From Eudorina sp. 2006-703-Eu-15 (Eukaryota > Chlorophyta > Chlorophyceae > Chlamydomonadales > Volvocaceae), in assembly GCA_003117195.1 (NCBI GenBank), contig BDSI01000176.1, forward strand, positions 124,001-188,000: a DNA stretch of 64,000 bases, written 5' to 3'. Position 1 is the first letter of the stretch, and every line of letters starts with the position of its first letter. Of the stretch, positions 1-20,289 are shown in pieces. Both the position numbers and the translations under genes were made by a program. Below the pieces are notes generated by a model. It made no database searches and was not told the DNA's origin. It saw nothing but the letters and a program-made list of their open reading frames with translations.

Positions 1-240
1 CTCTCAAGCGAGTCCGCTGCAAACCAAACCCTCGTGCTGCTACAGCAGGCAAGGGATCGTACGTGTCGGCCCCCTTCGTCTCGTTGCCGCCAGCATTTGG
101 GTGCGATTCTCGAGTCAATGGCACTCTAGTCTATGGCACTCGAGTCTATGGCACTCTAGCCACTCTTTTGGTGTCTGCTGACAGGCAATTTATTCTGCAC
201 CCCTAAGGACGACGACTGACACCGGGCCGTCAAACTATCC

Positions 241-835
241 CTATCCGTCATGCCGCATGGCGTCCGTATACCGTGACGTCGTGTCAGGGAAACCGCGGCG
301 GACTTGTCGGTCCAAAACGATCCACTTACCAATCAGCTCCTTTGTCTTTTCGGGCTTGGCCACTATTGTGACCTTCGCTGCAACGCTCGATTCTGCTGCC
401 ACGGCCTGACGTTTCTTCCCCCAAAGCTTGGGCAGGCTTCCATTCCGATCACGCCCTCCGGTACTCCAGCGCTGCGGCCGCAGGTGACCCGTCGGGAGGC
501 CGACGGCCAAAGTGCAGGATTGGAATGTGCGATACAAAGACTGGTGAAGTCATCGAGATGCAATCCAATCACCGCTTTGCCATCCATCCATTTGCGCTAC
601 TTGCACAGGCAACGTCCGAAGCGGCAAATGAAGTGCTTTATCACCCGCAAACAAACAAGATATCTACAAAATTAGACGTGAATAATCTTACCTTGCCGTC
701 TGGACTTGCTTCACTTGGAGTTAATTTCACTGTCGCCATAACTTCGTCGACGCTCGATTTGTCCTGAAACTCGTGGGCACCAGGCTTGACGCAAGCGTTC
801 ATGCGCTGGATAAAACTTTTCATGCTATTCCTCAT
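241..835 (-). CDS. Hypothetical protein, two exons
   Basis: I do not recognise this protein. A first exon (835 to 692) opens with ATG, encodes MRNSMKSFIQRMNACVKPGA and about 28 more residues, and ends in a good GTAAGA donor. An acceptor ending CACCAG places the second exon at 540 to 241 in the same phase, closing with TAG. The joined product is 147 residues, soluble-looking, with a basic Lys-rich C-terminal half (GKKRQAVAAESSVAAKVTI). The intron would be 151 bp. No domain, signal peptide or membrane segment is visible. Base composition is less GC-rich than the large genes nearby. The model rests only on open frames and splice signals, so an upstream exon or a non-coding origin cannot be excluded. 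Confidence 0.38.
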
Positions 836-1286
836 TAATATGAGTGTTTCTGGTCGACGTTAGTATGAAAGGTTTACTTCGGTTCGAGGGTGCGCGACGC
901 TTGCTCTGCTAACTAACTGTCAGTCGGCATGCGATGGTCAGGTCATGGCTAGAGAAGAATCATATTTATAGTAGCATATTATCTATAATTAAACTGTTAT
1001 CAGTTGGTATTGCATTGCGTCGATGATGAACGGGAGAGCAACAGGCACGCCGTACAAACGGCTATCGGTTGGATCCCAACTCCCGCAATGCACGAGGCGC
1101 AGTTCCGACGCATTCGGACGGATGCAGGTATGAGATGTTTTCATCGCATTGTATATGTTTAAATTTCTGTTAAAATCAATGTATGCTGTATTATTGCCCT
1201 CGCTCAGTACCGGTACCACACGTGTAGATAACTGTGCAGAAAGCCAGAAACCGAAACAATGCCCTGAAGTGTCTTCCTAAGTTGTC
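836..1286. other. Gap, nothing clear
   Basis: A relatively AT-rich stretch. A minus-strand open frame at 989-1219 starts only with GTG and has no splice-supported neighbours, so I do not call it. Confidence 0.4.
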
Positions 1287-1497
1287 CTAGACAACATATT
1301 CGATGCCGTTCAAACATATCTCGTGGAAAAATTCATTCGGCGCTCGTCGACAATCCGTTCCGAGCAGATGCCTAGCCAGTAGCAACGACCATGAAGCATA
1401 CGCGCCGTGGGTGGATTGAAGGTGATCATTGCGCCGACTGCTCTGGAGCTCAAATATTGCAGGGACTCCTGGGTGATTCCCTGCCGGGTCACTTGCC
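1287..1497 (-). CDS. Possible terminal exon of an unknown gene
   Basis: From an acceptor ending CGACAG just above 1497, a frame runs to a TAG at 1287 and has protein-like composition (for example GAYASWSLLLARHLLGTD, then CLNGIEYVV at the end). I cannot identify the family and could not place the upstream exons with confidence. A competing frame over the same bases (1310-1777) also stays open, so the frame choice is a judgement from composition only. Confidence 0.28.
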
Positions 1498-4400
1498 CTG
1501 TCGCGAAGTCCAGAATTGATTGAGCGTGGGCGTGGGCGTGCCACGGCGAATACGGGGCCCGTGTCTGATTGTTCTTTCTGCGCGCATCACGCTTCGACCA
1601 GACCGCGACCTCATCAGGTCTCATGGCAAAGAAGGAATGGGAATATGGGCACAGGCTGCGACAGTACGGTTGACGAGCCGGGTATCCAGCTAGCTCGCTC
1701 GGGGAAGCTCGTTTGTTAGGTACAATGTTACAAGCAGTATTCTTGAGGTTCGGTGGTGACAGACACACCACATGCATTTCGTTTCACGCACACGCGCCCG
1801 CAAACGGCTCGACGGGCTCAGCTCAGCTCAGCTCAGCGCCACCGGCAGCACGTCGGACCGCACAGCCGCACAGTCGCAAGTTCTTGCTTTCATATAAGAG
1901 GTAGAGGTCCGACGCATAGGCGCCACTATTTCAGTGCAAGGCGCCCTTCCGTTGCTGCTGCTAGACGTGTCTCCCACACATAACGGGCCAGGCTCAGCTC
2001 AGCTCGCCGCAGCACGCAGGAGGAATCGGGCGGGCATGGTGGGGGGCGCGCCCCCCCGGCGGCAGGCCTCAACCAGACCTCTCCACACAAACACACACAT
2101 ACACATATTCACACATACACACGCACACACACCCCTCCCAACATCATGTTCAAAGACCGCCCGCCCGCACACGACCTTACTATTTCTTGTTGTCTCAACT
2201 CGTCTTGCTCTGCAGCCTCACATGAAAGAAGATGACACCACAAGCTGCTGCTGCTGCTGCTCCATTCGCCAGCGTGACCCTCCCTCCCGGCAGGACGCAC
2301 CCACAGCGCCCTCACCACACAATCACCGTAATCACCTCAGGAGTGCGACCGCACTGCCCTCGTCCTCACCCTCACCCTGGCGCAACGCTCCTTTCTCCCG
2401 CTGCCCGGCACATCGGACTGACGCCCTCCCGGCCCCTTGGGGCTCTCGGTCCCAAGCCCCACATGTCGCGGTAGTATGGACCAACACCAGCACAGGTGGG
2501 GCGGCCCGGGATCCGCCCACAGGGACCGACAGCCGCGCGGCCAGAGCCGCCCCGCATCATGGGTACAACGCACACAAACACACGCACACACACACACACA
2601 AAGCCCCGTTACGTGCTTTCCTGCAAAATGACGAGGAATACGGCAAACTGAAGTCGGACAACAGAACCCGTCCGGAAATGCGATTCACTCGTTCACCAGT
2701 GGGGACCGGGACAGACAAAAAAACAACCGCGCAAAGCGCCTGCGCAACGCTGCGAGGTTCGCAAGACTGGATGGATGGATGGCTGCGCCCCTCGCACCGC
2801 TTTGCCACAGCAAGCGAAGCGCACAGCACGAAACGGCCATGCTCCTGAAGTTCTCAACCCTGGGTCGTCGTCGTCGTCGTTCGCATTTTTATCATCTCCA
2901 TCTCATGAGCCCACCCCGTCCAACAGCTCCAGCCCTGGAGCCCATCCGGCAAAGCCGACGCATGCGATGACGCTCCGCACCGGCTAGGTGAGCAGGTAGG
3001 CAGGCACTACACCGCGGCGGAAAGAGCCGCGTCAGCCCCCCCGCACGAGAGACGTGTGCCGTGCAGTGTCGTGCAGTGCCCCGCGAGGCCGCGTTGCGTT
3101 TCCATCACGCCTTCCGGCAGCCGCCCGGAGCCAGTCGCCGGAGAGCACGCGCGCGCGAGAGAGAGCGAGAGAGACAGCGGCCCATGACCCCGAGGAGTAA
3201 GGGCGCGGGGGTAGCACTATGCGTTAGGCCCCTTTCTCCCCTCCCCCCGTTTCCGCCGTCCAATCTCCATTTCCCATTCCGGAGGGACGTGCACCCCACC
3301 CCGCCGCGATCAAGTGCGCGCAGGGCCGCAGGCATCCACCCTCCCGCACTACCACCACTGCCACCTAGGCACCGCCCACCTAAACACGATCGGCTCGAAG
3401 CCCAACCCAGCGGTACTGCCCCACAGGGACAGTCGAGACGCAGTTGCGCCACAGAGCAGCGAGCATAACCCCGTGTGGGGGCAGGATGTGGGTCCGCTAA
3501 TGCCGGAGGGCGCCGTGACGTGTGTGGGGCTGCCGTACTGCCGTACACGGTGACGGTCGGGGTAAACCGAACCGCATTGATCTCCCTCTGCCGCCAGGGT
3601 GGTATCGTAAACCGCAACAATTTGGAAAATTGGCGCACTAGGGACCTCGGTGCGTGGCACGCACACTCTCACACATCAGAAACAAGCACATTGTACCGTT
3701 TCCCTTTATTTTCGTCTTCATGACTCCACCCGAATGACTCCACCCAAACGCCCACCCATTCACGTGTTACGTCAAGGCTTCGCTCCAGGGCGGGCGAGGG
3801 TGTCAGGGTGAGGCCGGACGACCGCGACGACGACGGCAAAGGGCACGAAATGCCCAAACATCTCACGGCACAGCACCGCACAGCACGCAGCGCACCGCAC
3901 GTAGCGTGTCCCATGACGCCACCTCCTCCTCCTCCTTGGTTGTTGTGTTGGGTTCCTTCTTCGGACAACCGGACGCCAGGGAGGGGCTCTCGACATCCCC
4001 ACCTCCAACCAATAGCCTCATCAGGGGAACTTTTCAAGTTCATACGGCGCTAACGCGGGGAAGGCCCCACAGGGCGCAGCTCTGCGCATCGCACCTCGTC
4101 GGTCGGCCCGTCCGCATCACCTCGGGATGTCCTCCGCCTGTCCACCGGCCCCTGAAGAGCCGTCCCGCCCTCCCTCCCTCATGCCCGACACCACCTGCAT
4201 CCCTTATTGCCCTCCCCCAGGGGGGTAGGGGGTTAGGGGGGTGGCCAACCCCCCCAGGAGTAACATCCGGGCCCGTCCACACCGAGCAGGCGGCCCCACC
4301 CGGCTGCTGCTGCTGCTCCCCCCCCCGCCTCCCCTGGCCTACCAACGCCCTAACCCACAGCCGGGGTGTATTGCAGCCCCTCGCTCGGGGTCCTGCCCAG

Positions 4401-5305
4401 CAGTAGCCGCCGCCACCACCAACGCCGCCGGGTGACCACCAACGCCCACTTGCCGCCCACTGGCACGAATGAAGTCGTGTGGCGTCGTTCCCATCACCCT
4501 CACCCTCACCCCACCCGCCCCCTCCCCGCAGCAGCACCTGTTCATCACCCAGCCCCTCACAACTCATCGACCCACAATACCGCCCCGCCCCGCCCCGCCC
4601 CAACTCCCGAACCGGGGCGTGCAAATTCCTTCCCCACAAAACGTACCGCAGCCGAGGGGGGCGACGTTTACCTCATTGATACCGGCGCTTTGGCGCTCTC
4701 TCCCTCCTCCTCCCCGTCTCCCCGCACCGGAGATGGAAAGACGGTGGACCGTGCGCAACCAAACCTCTCGCCGACAACAGAGGCATACGCACCGTTCCTC
4801 CCCAGGGGGGCAACAGGGGCGGGCGCGGCGGCAGGGCGGTGCGCGGTCCGCCCCGCCCTTGACGCCCGCCCGCCCGCTCAACGACACACCAACACAACCT
4901 TATTGGGAAACGCCTTGTTGTGAAACGCACGGGGTCCAGCCACCCTCTACCGCCTCCTCGTCCGTCGTCACAACCCGCCAACAGATTATTTTATTTAATG
5001 TTTCCTCCCCTGCCGCGGCCCTTTGTTCCAACAAACCCCCAGTTCCACCCCTCCTAGATGCCCTCGTCCCATGCGCTCAGCTGCCCGGGTGCGCCCCATC
5101 CCCTCCTTCACCCGTCCACAGACGACCCCTCCGCCTCCGCCTCCCCCGAGCCACCACCACCACTGTCACCACCACCGCCATCGCAGCCACCATCACCACC
5201 ACCACCGCCATTGCCACCGAATCAAACAACAATTCATGCCTCCCTGCGCTGAGGCTGCCCCTGCCACGCTGCCACGAGCTCTTCCGTCCGTCCGCGCCGC
5301 CCCGC
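1498..5305. other. Low-complexity intergenic or 3' flanking DNA
   Basis: Contains CA-rich patches (about 2090-2135 and 2570-2600), CAG/CTG runs, CCACC and GGCACAGC-type simple repeats (about 5150-5220) and poly-pyrimidine tracts. Long open frames here are products of GC-rich simple sequence; none shows splice structure or a recognisable domain. The part next to 5305 should include the PHOT 3' untranslated region. Confidence 0.5.
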
Positions 5306-13445
<8,140 letters not shown>

Positions 13446-14334
13446 TCTTTTCTTATCGGCGCAACCGTGTCAGGAATGCTTCACTACTTGTAGCAGCAGC
13501 TTCTAAATCGTGCGCTGTTAAAAATTGCAAAATCGGGCAACGGAAGGTGCTGCTAAACAGAGCGCGGGGCGGCTCCTATCGCGTGCATGAAGCGCGTCGC
13601 CACGCACATGTATCATATACTATACTTAAAGTCATTTAGCCAAATGAGTGCCAGCACATTCTCCAGACAACGAGAACCGGTATGGCCGTACGACAGCTGA
13701 TTAGGGCAGAAGCACGCAAGTTAAGGCAATCAATCTGATCATCACAATCCACAGTTCTTTGTTCTGGTCAGCTTGGGTTCCTCAATTGGTCCACGAACAA
13801 AAGGTTGATCGCCGTACGTCTAGCAGGAGAAGTACTACGAGTGTGAGTACCCCTCGGTTCTGCGAAGAAGAAAGTTTATTTCGTGAAAGTGCCTGGACCG
13901 CAAGTGGTTAGCTCGCAGCTCCTTCCAGCAGTTCCGCGAAGGGGACTGACCCTGGCTGTCCCTTGCGGTCCTCACCAGCAAGCGCACGAGGACACAGCAC
14001 CCGGTCTCGCCTCCTTTCCGCAAGTTCGAGGCGACCCAACTGGCAACGTGGCGGAGCTCTCTGCCAGACCTCCAGTCCCCCAACAAACACCAGCACCGTC
14101 GCCGCAGCGCCTTTCATCACTCCCATCCGCTGGCCGGTGCCAAGCGCTCGGCCGCCGACCGAGCGTGGCGCCTCGACAATCCCCGCGCCCCAACGCTCCA
14201 CAACAACCAATCACACGCACGCGCGACCCAGCTGATCAGCCCCCCTGGCACTCCACTACAACCGAACGCGGGCCAGTTCAGTTTGAGTTGCTGCACCTTG
14301 ACGGCAAACGCCGGGAACCGCCTAGCGCTCGCGC
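13446..14334. promoter_or_regulatory. PHOT upstream region / SMG9 3' flank
   Basis: About 890 bp between the PHOT start codon and the SMG9 stop codon, both genes on the minus strand. It must hold the PHOT promoter and 5' leader and the SMG9 3' untranslated region. It is AT-rich from about 13450 to 13870. I do not see a convincing TATA box or a named motif. Confidence 0.5.
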
Positions 14335-17300
14335 CTATCTCGACGCCAGCGGCCATCCGGCGGCCCCCGTGAACGCCGTCCGCTGGCGGGCAAGGTAGTA
14401 GCGCTCCAGGAGGGGGCACTGCTGCAGCTCCGAATCCCACAGCCGTTGGACGGCTCTCAGCCACTCGCGCTCACTCAGCTGCGGCGCTGAGACCGGGCCT
14501 GGCGGGGGCTGGGTGGGCACGGTGGCGCCTGCACCGCCGACGGCGGGCCCAGCGCCACCGCCACCACCACCACCGGCGGCGGCGGCGGCGCCGCCGCCGC
14601 TGTCGGTGCCCGACGCGGCGCCGGGAGTGCTCCTGGCGGGTTGACGTCCGGCGGTGGCGGCGAGCGCCAGCGGCCTCCGCGGCATCGCCAGCAGTGCGGC
14701 GCGAAGCGGCGCCAGGAGGGCCGCCACATCCGGACTGGGGCGGAGCGGCACATAGCGCACAGCACGGAGGGTGAGGGAGGGGAGCGCAGTGGGGACTCCA
14801 AGGCCGGGTCGTGGGAGCGCAGCAAGGCCGGGTCGTGGGAGCGCAGTGGGGACTCCAAGGCCGGGTCGTGGGAGCGCAGCAAGGCCGGGTCGTGGGAGCG
14901 CAGTGGGGACTCCAAGGCCGGGTCGTGGGAGCGCAGTGGGGACTCCAAGGCCGGGTCGTGGGAGCGCCGCCCCCGCGTCGGAGCGGCGCAGGCGGGGCGC
15001 CGCGAGAGGTCGGTTGTGGCTGGGCGTATAGGTGGTTGAAACGGAAATCAAAGGGCGTGGGTGTGGCCAAAGGGCGTGAGTGTGGCCGTCTCCGCGCCGC
15101 ACATGCAGGTGGGTGCTCTCCGAGCGACCTGCGGCGCTGGCACGTGCTCGCATCTGGCAGGTGGCAGGGGGCAGGGGGCAGGGGGCATCTGGCAGGAGGC
15201 AGGTGGCAGGGGGCGGCGCTGCCGCCTCCCCGCTGCCGACCCAGCCACCAGGACTCACCCCCGCGGCGGCTCGTCGTCGCGCTGCGGCTGCCCCTCGGGG
15301 TGGCGGTGAGGCGGCGGCGGCGGCCGCACCCGGGGTAAGGCCCAGAAATGCAGCCCCCGGCAGTCCCCGCCGCGCCTGCCGTCTGCGTGACCAGGGCTGC
15401 CGCCGGCCTTCCGGTCTAACGGCGGCGGCTGCTTGTGCCGCTGCTGATGCTGTCGGGTATCCACACCAGGGGGGCGCTGCTCCTCCGAACCCTCGGGTGC
15501 TCTGCGGTCCCGGTCGCTGCCGGTGCGAGGGTAGGGACGCGCGGGTGAGCTTGCCTCTGCACGCGCCCCCGCCGACTGGCGGGGCGGCTCTCCACCGCCA
15601 GCGCCGCCCCCGCCACTGCCACCGTCCGCCGCCTCCGTGCTGTCGGCCGGGGAAGTCGCTCCCGCAAGCGGCCCCGGCAGCACGCCGCACGCCGTGCTGC
15701 CGCCGTCACCGCCGCCGTCACCGTCACCGTCAGCGCTGCCGCGCAAGTACCGAAGGATGTCGATGATGGGCCCTGCGGGCAGCGGACGCATGTCGGTTGC
15801 ATCCGCAGTTCGCGGAAGCAGAACAATTTCGAGAGCGCGTATGGGCATCTTTGGTCATGATGCCTGCATGTGCAGAGAAGGCCTGGCTGGCACCACTGCG
15901 CCTTGCGGGCTCGGGTTGTCACACAAGCGGCACATGCTGACGCCGGCTCGGATCCTAACATCCATAGTACATCCGTACTACATCCGTACCCGCAGCACCG
16001 GGGCCACGCGCAGCCGACAGGAGCCGTGTGCAGGCGAGCGCCAGTTTGAGCAGCTCAGCTTGGGGCCTCAGGTGCCGTACAGTAAGCTCGTCGTCGTGCA
16101 GTCCTGTCAGTACGACAACCAGCTCCGCCACCCGGCGTTGGCCGCCGCCGACCTGAGAGCAGGGGGGGCCCGCAAGACACACACACACACACACATATCA
16201 TTCGGTTCGGGTATTGCTGAGCCCATTTCCTGCCGGGCCTTGTTTTGTTCTGCAATCTTTTGTTGGTGGTGGCGCGGCTCCCTTGCTGTTTTCATGTTTT
16301 CCAATTTGCAGGTTAACAGTATGGAAAGGATATTGATGATTGGTTTGGGTCGGGCGGGTCTCTTATCTAAAGACACACACACACGCATCACTTCTTTTCA
16401 TATACATCATCAACAACACCATCCGGGGTCCACTACGGCATCAACATAACCCATGCACCCTGACGGACACGAGGATCGCCCCAAACCCAGCCAGCCAGCC
16501 AGCCAGCCAGGAAGCAAGCGTGTGCAGGAGCAAGCTTTGTAAGCCTGGGGGCGGTACACGACGTGGTGCTGTGGTGGCAGGTGCCGGCAACGTGCCTAGC
16601 CGGGTGCCGGGCGAGCAAGGCGCGGGGGACGGGGGCCGTTTGCGCGGGTGGAGGTTAAATTGAGAAAAACGGGGGTGGGAGTGCAGCCATCGGCGGGCGC
16701 CCCCGCGCATCCCTCTGGTAGAGCACACACCGCTGCGGGTGTGTATGGAGAGGAGAGGACCCCTCCGCCGGACTGCGCCGACGGCCGCGAACCGCACCTG
16801 AGGTCCTATGTGGGTTTGGGTGTGGAGGGCCGCCGGCCAGACGGCGCTCCCGCCGCCGCCGCCACTGATGCTGCTGGTCGTGGTAAGAGTGGTGGCGGTG
16901 GTGGCGTTCACGCCGCCCGGGCCGCCACCCGCCGCCGCTGCGGCTGCGCCCTCGTTGGGCCTCACCGAACCCGGCCCCGGCCCCGCCACCAGGGAGTGCG
17001 CCACCAGGTCGATCACCTGGAGGCCGGAAAGGTGCATGACGGTGTGCGTGTGTGTATACAAGAGAACTGAGCCGCGAGAAGAAACGTCCAGCTTGCAGGC
17101 GATGAAGGTGTTGTGTGTGTGGGGTGTGGGGTGTGCGGGTCTTGGAGGTGGCGGGGAGGGCTCCAGGACGGGTGGGTGAGCGGGGAGTTCTCTAGGGTGT
17201 ACCGACACCGACATGTTAACGCACCGACTGACCGCCACACCGACAGACAGAGTTTGTGGTCCATGAGGCCACACCGGTAACCGAATCCACATCCCGCACC

Positions 17301-20289
17301 CTGGCCGCGACGCCAGGAGGGCGTACCCGCATTCAGCGGCCGCTGGCAGGCCTCCCTGATGGGGGCCTGGGGCTGCGCGGGAGGCGGCACGCCGCCGTGA
17401 CCGGCACTGACCACGCCAACCCCGCCAACGTGCCAATACAGGATGGTACAACATCGCACTGCAGCGCATGTACAGGTGGACCGGCAGCTGTACTGGTGTC
17501 TGCGCGGGTGTCAGACTTGTCTGCACCTGCAGGTACTCCCAGAGTCGTGGCTCGTCCACCGCATCAACCATCAAGACGACCTGCAGTACAAACACATACG
17601 ACAAGTGTACGGCATAGCTGGCGCGCAAGGGGTCCATCCGCGTGCTGTCCCAGCCGGCAGCCTATGCCCCCCGATGCGGTCCGTGCCGTGCAGTACAGTA
17701 CAGTACAGTGCCACCCGCCGTACATCATGTACGCACCACGTGACATGCCGCCAGCAGGAGGGCCCCCATCTGCAGCCCGAGCAGCTCCGCGACCGCCTCC
17801 GCGGGTAAGTGGCTCAGGCCGCGGGCCCGCACGTCGGCTGCAGGCGGGAGGGGGACCCGTGGGGACGGGGCGGAGGAGGGGAGGGTGGCGGCCCCCTCAG
17901 ACGACAGTCCGTGCGGGTCCTGATGGTCGATGCGACCAGGAAGCACCACGCGGACACACGAATGTCACCAGTACGGCAGTACGGCAGCCTCGAGGTAGCG
18001 CCACACGGGCGAGTGTGGGGAGCGCGACGGCACAGCAAAAGGCAGAGGCCGCAACGGACCGCCAGCGGGGTGGCAGCGACCGCTTCCTGAGGGCAGAGGC
18101 CGCTCGGTGATTTGAACGGGGGGTTTGGCGGCGCGCAACCTCCCAACCACGTCGCCACACAACTGGACGCCCCGACGGCGTCATCTACTTGCAAAACACA
18201 CCGACACTGCTGTGCGTTGTTACGGTGACGGCCCCGTACTGTCTCCGTACTGCCTCCGTACGTCCTCATTCCTGCCAGATCCTCCCCTCTGCGCCTCTTC
18301 CCTTCCCACCTGGTGTCACCAACACAGCCCCGCTCCCCCCCCCCGCCGCGTTTCCCACGCCGTACATGCCAGCCAAGGACTGCCGTACAAGGTCGTACAC
18401 ATCACATCACTCACCAATCGCGCGCGACATGATGTTACCCCCCGCGCCCGCCGCGGGCGCCGCGCCTCGACTCGACGCCGGTTCCGGCTTCGACTGTTGG
18501 TCATGTCGTACCGTACAAGGAAGACGGGGGTCTTTATGTAGCGTCCTTGGGCTGTATCTATCTATCCAAGCAACATAAACAGCATCATTTACGGTTTCGG
18601 AGTGGGCTGCTTGGCCACTCCAGGGCGCCTGGCCCCGAGAAGCCCCCAGCCCCCGAACCTTCACCCCGACCCCGACACCGACCCAGGCGCCAATCCTTAG
18701 TTGCAGACCCTCGCCCCGACCCCGACCTCCGTATTGACTCCCCCCCGTATTGACTCCTGTGCCACGCATCGGTTTCCCAATCCTTACCCCGTCCTCAACC
18801 CCGACCTGGCTAGAGATAGATGCCCCCGCTCCCCTCCCGGGGGGCAGCCAGAGCCCAGGACAGAGAAAGGCTCTCTCTGAATCGTGCATGGCGCCGCACT
18901 TCGATCCACAGACCTGGCTCCCAACCGCCCATCCTCCCCCTCTTCTGCCTTCCCCCTCCTCCCTCGTCCTTCCTGGGTCTCCCGCACCGCACCGAACCGC
19001 ACTGCGCCCAACCCTGCAGTGCCAGGGGCAGCCACCCACCGCCAGCTCCGAAACCCAGCTGGCGCTCCAGAGCGGCGGCGAGTCCAACAGGATGGTCCGG
19101 TCGGTCGAGTTGACCTGCGGGCCGGACAGCGAGGGGGCCGAGGGGGCAGACGGTCACGCAACCTCCGACATCACATCACTCCCTCATCAGCACCGCAAAA
19201 CCGCAACGTACCTGGATACCCTCTCCGAGACACCCTGGCATACCCCCATGGGTGGGTACACCCGGGTCCCGCAGTCGGACCGCCATGGGTGGGGACTTCC
19301 GAAGCCCCGGAATGGATGGCTCACAAGCCCAATCAAGGTAGCCAACGCGCGTGAGTCTTGGGTTTACCCCTGCCTGGCCGTCCCACTCCCTAGAAAGCAG
19401 AACCGACAGGAGGCCGGGCGGCAGTACGTTCCGGGGAAAGACGTCACACGGAAAAAGGGGGCAGCAGTGGGCGACTGCGCAACGGAGCCCACTCACCCGA
19501 AGCTCAAGTCGAGAGGTGCAGTGCGACAGGCCGGGCCGCGCCATCCCGCCCGCGCTGCCGCCCCGCACCCGACCCGGGCCCGTTGACGAGCACGTGGGAA
19601 AGGGCGGCATACCAGTCGCGGCCGCTGCGGCCGCCACGGGGCCTCCCAGGGGTATGTCGTACAGGAGGGCGTTGAGCAGCGAGGACTTGCCCGCTCCCTG
19701 GCTGCCCAGGACCCCCACCACCAGGAAGTCGCCGGCCCCGCTCTCGGACAGGACCTGAACCGACCCGTGGGTCACCCGTGAAAACACACACATACACATA
19801 CACACACGCAGGTAAGCTGGTAAGGATCATGGGCCTGGGTGGTTCGGGCGGGGTTTCTCACAAACACACATACAGGCCGGCTGTCAGCGGCACACGCCGT
19901 CTGCAGAGCCCCCTCTCAGGTGGCGCGCGTTTGACGCCTGTACCCCGCCCCACCCCACCCCACCCCGCCCTATTTCCCAGTGGGGCTCCTCCCCCGCTCC
20001 CTCCCCTCCCCTTGGCATCTCCCTGTTTTTCCACCGGACGCCCCACCGCAGTCCCGCGCCGCCCCCGAACGCTTGCGAACCCCGCTCTCGGCCCTCTCCG
20101 ACAACGGGTCGGGTTCCGTCAGCGCGTGGCCCTCTCCGACCCCAGGCCATCAGTTCCGATTTTCGCGGAGGCGGCGGAGGTGCACCCGGCGGAGAAGGGC
20201 CCCGCCCCGCCCCGCCGCCCACCTTGGTGGCCCCCGCCCCCTCGAAGGCCCAGGTGTCGTCCACCAGCGACAGCGCCTCCGGAGGCAGA
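14335..20289 (-). CDS. SMG9: SMG9-like nonsense-mediated mRNA decay factor
   Basis: SMG9 is a GTPase-fold partner of SMG8 that binds the SMG1 kinase, which phosphorylates UPF1 during nonsense-mediated decay. Assigned exons: 20289-20223 (LPPEALSLVDDTWAFEGAG), 19754-19497 (DFLVVGVLGSQGAGKSSLL, the P-loop), 19114-19040 (NSTDRTILLDSPPLW, the switch/D-x-x region), 18493-18415, 17837-17737 (LGLQMGALLLAACHV), 17580-17527 (VVLMVDAVDEPRLWEYLQ), 17016-16798 (VIDLVAHSLVAGPGPG) and the last, 14734-14335 (LSEREWLRAVQRLWDSELQQ, ending TAG). Order and spacing follow animal SMG9. Phases agree wherever adjacent exons are both placed. Exons between 16.8 and 14.7 kb (for example one around 15.7-15.85 kb reading LEIVLLPRTADATDM) and the N-terminal exons beyond 20289 are not settled; an ATG at 21316 opens a plausible first exon. 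Confidence 0.86.
14775..14970. repeat. Minisatellite in the last SMG9 intron
   Basis: Tandem units built on AAGGCCGGGTCGTGGGAGCG, some with and some without a GGGGACTCC insert, giving alternating unit lengths. It stays open in several frames, but the downstream acceptor at 14735 (GCCCCAG) places it in an intron, not in the protein. Confidence 0.85.
18743..18790 (+). repeat. Dispersed 45-bp repeat, copy 1
   Basis: Contains TATTGACTCCTGTGCCACGC followed by ATCGGTTTCCCAATCC. The near-identical copy 2 is at about 42963-43010. This copy lies in an SMG9 intron. Confidence 0.8.

Noticed and set aside
14471..15070. Repetitive frames with TTRPWSPHCAP-type units
   Set aside because: A minisatellite in an SMG9 intron; the acceptor at 14735 separates it from the coding exon.
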